From Myxococcales bacterium (GTDB lineage: Bacteria > Myxococcota_A > Polyangia > Polyangiales > Polyangiaceae), in contig JACPVJ010000161.1 in NCBI GenBank assembly GCA_016191785.1, positions 1-62,013 on the forward strand: DNA of 62,013 nt, given 5' to 3'. Under the pieces are notes generated by a model. It ran no database searches. It was not told the origin of the DNA and saw only the letters and a list, made by a program, of their open reading frames with translations. The translations under genes were made by a program, and so were the position numbers. Positions 60,073-62,013 of this stretch are shown in pieces; the first letter of the stretch is position 1, and the number at the start of each line of letters is the position of its first letter.

Positions 60073-61340
60073 ACGGGGCATCACGCTGGCTGGGTGGCGC
60101 GCTGATGGTGGCGGCGCCGTTCGTGGTGCTTGGCGGCTGTCCCAGCGGCGAGAACAACAGCGGCGGCGCGAGCGGCACCGGAGGAGCGGCGGGTGACGCC
60201 CCCGGCGACGTGGCGGATGGCGACGGGGCCGAGCCGTGGGATCCGGTGTGGCACGAGACGAAGCCAAAGGCCTGGCCGACCGTGGGCCCCGAGAAGAACC
60301 CCGACTGCGGCCCGGGGTGCCGGGTGGCGCTCAACGTGCCGATCAGCACCACAGTCGAGACCCCCGACTACACCACCGAGCGCGCGATGGGGCTCTCGTC
60401 CGACGGGCAAGGCGTGGCCTTTGCCGGCGTCGGTGAGAGCATCACTTCGCTCGTACCTCGCAAGAACGACACGGGGCACATCCAGCTCGGCTTGTGGGGC
60501 CACTACATGTCGAGCGCGCGCTCCTTCGGCATCGGCGACGGCCAGATCGAGCTGACGAGTCTGCTCACCGGCGAGACCAAGCTTGTCTTCCGTTGGACGC
60601 CGGTTGACGGAAGCGCAGACGGCAGCGAGCTGACGGCACTGAATGACAAGTACGTGTTCTACACCTTCAAAGGGATCCACTCGCGCAGTCGTCAGACCGG
60701 CGAGCAGAAGTGGCTGGCGTTCGGCTCGTGCTATTCGGTGTGCGCGACCGAGAGCGTGCTCGTCTGCGAGAACGGCAAGATCTACGTCCTCGACCCCGAG
60801 CTGCCCGAGCTGAAGGCGAAGAAGAAGCTCGACGACGGCAAGGAGCTGCAAGTGGACGGCAGCTGCTCCGCGGATCGGAAGCAGTACGCGTGGATCGACT
60901 ACCGCGACCCGCCCGGTCCAGGGTCGAACTTCGACTTCACCCGCAAAGGCGGCGAGGTGTACTTCCACGATTTTTCGACGGGCAAGACGAAGCGAGCGAC
61001 CTTCGACTCGCCGGACAAGCCGCGGGCGAAGGTCTACCCGGGCATCGGTGACGGTCTGGCGGTGTGGAACGAAGCGCCGCTTGGTGCTGCGGAGCCGAGC
61101 CCGGAGGACTGGGGCTCGTACTACGGCGTGAGCGAAGCCTTGGCGACGCTCGATCTAGCGACAGGCAAGCGATGCCAGCTCGAGAACGGGCCGACTCTCG
61201 GCTACAAGTCCGTCCACGGGAAGCATGTCTACGCTGTATGGCTCGACAAGAAGGCCAACCAAACGCGTCTCGTCGACATCGACCTCGACTACCCCGGGTT
61301 CAAGTGGCAGTGCCAGGACACGCCCGGCTGGGTGAACTGA
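60069..61340 (+). CDS. Beta-propeller-like lipoprotein
   Basis: A 423-residue lipoprotein (lipobox FVVLGGC) with a short Gly/Asp linker, then repeated beta units resembling TolB/PQQ-type blades: RAMGLSSDGQGVAFAGVGES, SELTALNDKYVFYTFKGIHS, SRQTGEQKWLAFGSCYSVCA, ESVLVCENGKIYVLDPELPE. The GTG start overlaps the stop of the phase-variable gene (GTGA), so translation is coupled and its level may also depend on that gene's frame. Function unknown. Confidence 0.8.
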   Translation: MNGASRWLGGALMVAAPFVVLGGCPSGENNSGGASGTGGAAGDAPGDVADGDGAEPWDPVWHETKPKAWPTVGPEKNPDCGPGCRVALNVPISTTVETPDYTTERAMGLSSDGQGVAFAGVGESITSLVPRKNDTGHIQLGLWGHYMSSARSFGIGDGQIELTSLLTGETKLVFRWTPVDGSADGSELTALNDKYVFYTFKGIHSRSRQTGEQKWLAFGSCYSVCATESVLVCENGKIYVLDPELPELKAKKKLDDGKELQVDGSCSADRKQYAWIDYRDPPGPGSNFDFTRKGGEVYFHDFSTGKTKRATFDSPDKPRAKVYPGIGDGLAVWNEAPLGAAEPSPEDWGSYYGVSEALATLDLATGKRCQLENGPTLGYKSVHGKHVYAVWLDKKANQTRLVDIDLDYPGFKWQCQDTPGWVN

Positions 61341-61358
61341 GGGGGCCGCGCGCGCCGC

Positions 61359-61559
61359 TCACGGGTGGTCCTTGGCCCACGAGTACGCGGTGTACGCCGC
61401 GGCCAGGTGGCACACCCAGCCCACGAACCCGCCGGACCCGATCCACAGCCCGGGGGTGACGATCAGCCAGAACAGGCCGCGGAGGAACTTGCCGTTGTAG
61501 AACTGGCCGACGCCGGGGATGACGAACGACAGGACGGCGGCGGTGCCGGGCTTGCTCAT
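61359..61559 (-). CDS. Small TM2-domain-like membrane protein
   Basis: A 66-residue protein with two hydrophobic helices joined by a short loop: AVLSFVIPGVGQFYNGKFLR, GLFWLIVTPGLWIGSG, then GFVGWVCHLAAAYTAYSWAK. The PGVGQFYNGKFLRGL motif is the hallmark of TM2-type small membrane proteins. The start is ATG 61559; an in-frame TTG at 61568 is possible. It converges on the lipoprotein gene with 18 bp between stops. Confidence 0.82.
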   Translation of the reverse strand: MSKPGTAAVLSFVIPGVGQFYNGKFLRGLFWLIVTPGLWIGSGGFVGWVCHLAAAYTAYSWAKDHP

Positions 61560-61745
61560 TCGGGCCAAGATGGGAGTGGGGGCCGGGCTGTCAACGCCCG
61601 GCGAACACCCCGGCCGCGGGCACTCCCGATTGGTAGTCGGGCCGGACCGGTGGTGAAAAGCGACGCGTCATCGATCAGTTAGGCGCTCTGGCGGGTGGGG
61701 TTGGGGAGGAAGCACAAATTCGAGAGCGGCGCTCGAGCGGGGTGC

Positions 61746-61880
61746 CCCCGCCTCGCCCGGCCTCGGCCGCGGTGCGGCCTGCGGGCGGGCGTTCCCCCCC
61801 ATGCGTCCGGCCTCGCTGCGCTCGGGCGGCCGCGGGGGGGAAAGCACCGCACCGCGCGGCGGCCCGTTGCGAGGGCGGGG
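61746..61880. repeat. Large nested inverted-repeat element
   Basis: The outer arms CCCGCCTCGC and GCGAGGGCGGG, the middle arms CGCGGTGCGG and CCGCACCGCG, and the inner TTCCCCCCC / GGGGGGGAA form one long nested stem. The rest of 61569-62013 holds no gene I can support; a minus-strand open frame runs in from the right edge to about 61681 but has no domain or start. Confidence 0.6.
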
Positions 61881-61908
61881 GTGCAGGGTGCAGGGCGAGC
61901 GCGAGTGC

Positions 61909-61950
61909 GATGGGCGATGGGCGATGGGCGATGAGCGATGGGCGATGTGC
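61909..61950. repeat. Heptanucleotide tandem repeat GATGGGC, six units
   Basis: Six 7-bp units at 61909-61950: four GATGGGC, one GATGAGC and one GATGTGC. Non-coding as far as I can see. Confidence 0.85.
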
Positions 61951-62013
61951 GTAAAGGGGACTGCTTGCTCGGCCTCTTTGATTCTGCCGCCGTGCTTGCC
62001 GGCGTCGAGGCCG

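Noticed and set aside
61681..62013. Minus-strand open frame entering from the right edge (contains HGGRIKEAEQAVPFTH)
   Set aside because: Crosses the inverted repeat and the 7-bp repeats, low complexity, no domain; too weak to call a partial gene.
61569..62013. Possible tRNA or small RNA gene in the right-edge gap
   Set aside because: No cloverleaf pattern, CCA end or conserved RNA motif seen; only inverted and tandem repeats.

Overview
The window looks like a chromosomal segment from a high-GC member of the Myxococcota, most likely a Polyangia/Sorangiineae-type organism. This is inferred from gene content, since no rRNA is present. The support is: transmembrane Hanks-type Ser/Thr kinases, a MYXO-CTERM-like C-terminal tail, at least nine lipoproteins with long Gly/Ser/Thr linkers, SUMF1-like lipoproteins, strong G/C at third codon positions and dense 4-nt stop/start overlaps. 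There are about 55 protein genes. I see no rRNA, tRNA, CRISPR array, IS element or prophage.

Layout. 1-1.3 kb: edge of a Gly-rich lipoprotein and a SUMF1-like protein. 1.5-5.9 kb: SbcD/SbcC-like (YhaO/YhaN) nuclease-ATPase pair. 5.9-14.9 kb, mostly minus strand: pentapeptide protein, Tpx peroxidase, propeller lipoprotein + M23 peptidase, FAD dehydrogenase (plus strand), metallophosphoesterase, Cys-repeat lipoprotein, and an ECF sigma factor with two downstream envelope genes. 15.0-17.8 kb: aceE, followed by a hairpin and a 51-bp tandem repeat. 18-21 kb: zinc-ribbon kinase + PLD protein, and a lipoprotein. 21.1-25.8 kb: EamA transporter, COG2403-type NTPase + metallo-beta-lactamase-like pair, and a surface lipoprotein ending in a somatomedin-B-like module. 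25.8-28.5 kb: TetR / radical SAM / membrane-protein operon with a perfect operator palindrome. 28.5-33.1 kb: MBL-GFA-MutY operon, FGGTGG lipoprotein, TPR protein. 33.2-40.1 kb: partial complex I operon nuoA-B-C-D-G-H-I, with a much enlarged NuoH. 40.2-43 kb: four-helix-bundle (23S IVP-type) gene between strong hairpins, then two Cys-rich lipoproteins. 43-49.6 kb: gatB-mtnA, two lipoproteins, lipA, TerB-like protein. 49.7-53.3 kb: 2-oxoacid dehydrogenase E1alpha-E1beta-E2 operon. 53.4-55.8 kb: secreted protein + kinase. 55.9-61.6 kb: a large secreted protein, a propeller lipoprotein and a small TM2-like protein. The right end is non-coding and repeat-rich.

Themes. Central energy metabolism is well represented: AceE, a complete E1/E2 set, LipA which makes the lipoyl cofactor needed by E2, and seven complex I subunits. 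Much of the rest is cell-envelope display. Two signals stand out. (1) The 1330-codon ORF at 56080-60072 has a clear signal-peptide coding stretch upstream of its first in-frame ATG. The well-placed ATG for that signal peptide (55947) is separated from it by an ACGC tetranucleotide tract that puts it one base out of frame. One repeat unit fewer would restore a complete secreted protein, which is the architecture of a phase-variable gene, here in the OFF state. (2) At least twelve genes have a TANNNT hexamer 6-11 nt before the start codon, pointing to widespread leaderless or near-leaderless transcription; this also fixes several start codons.
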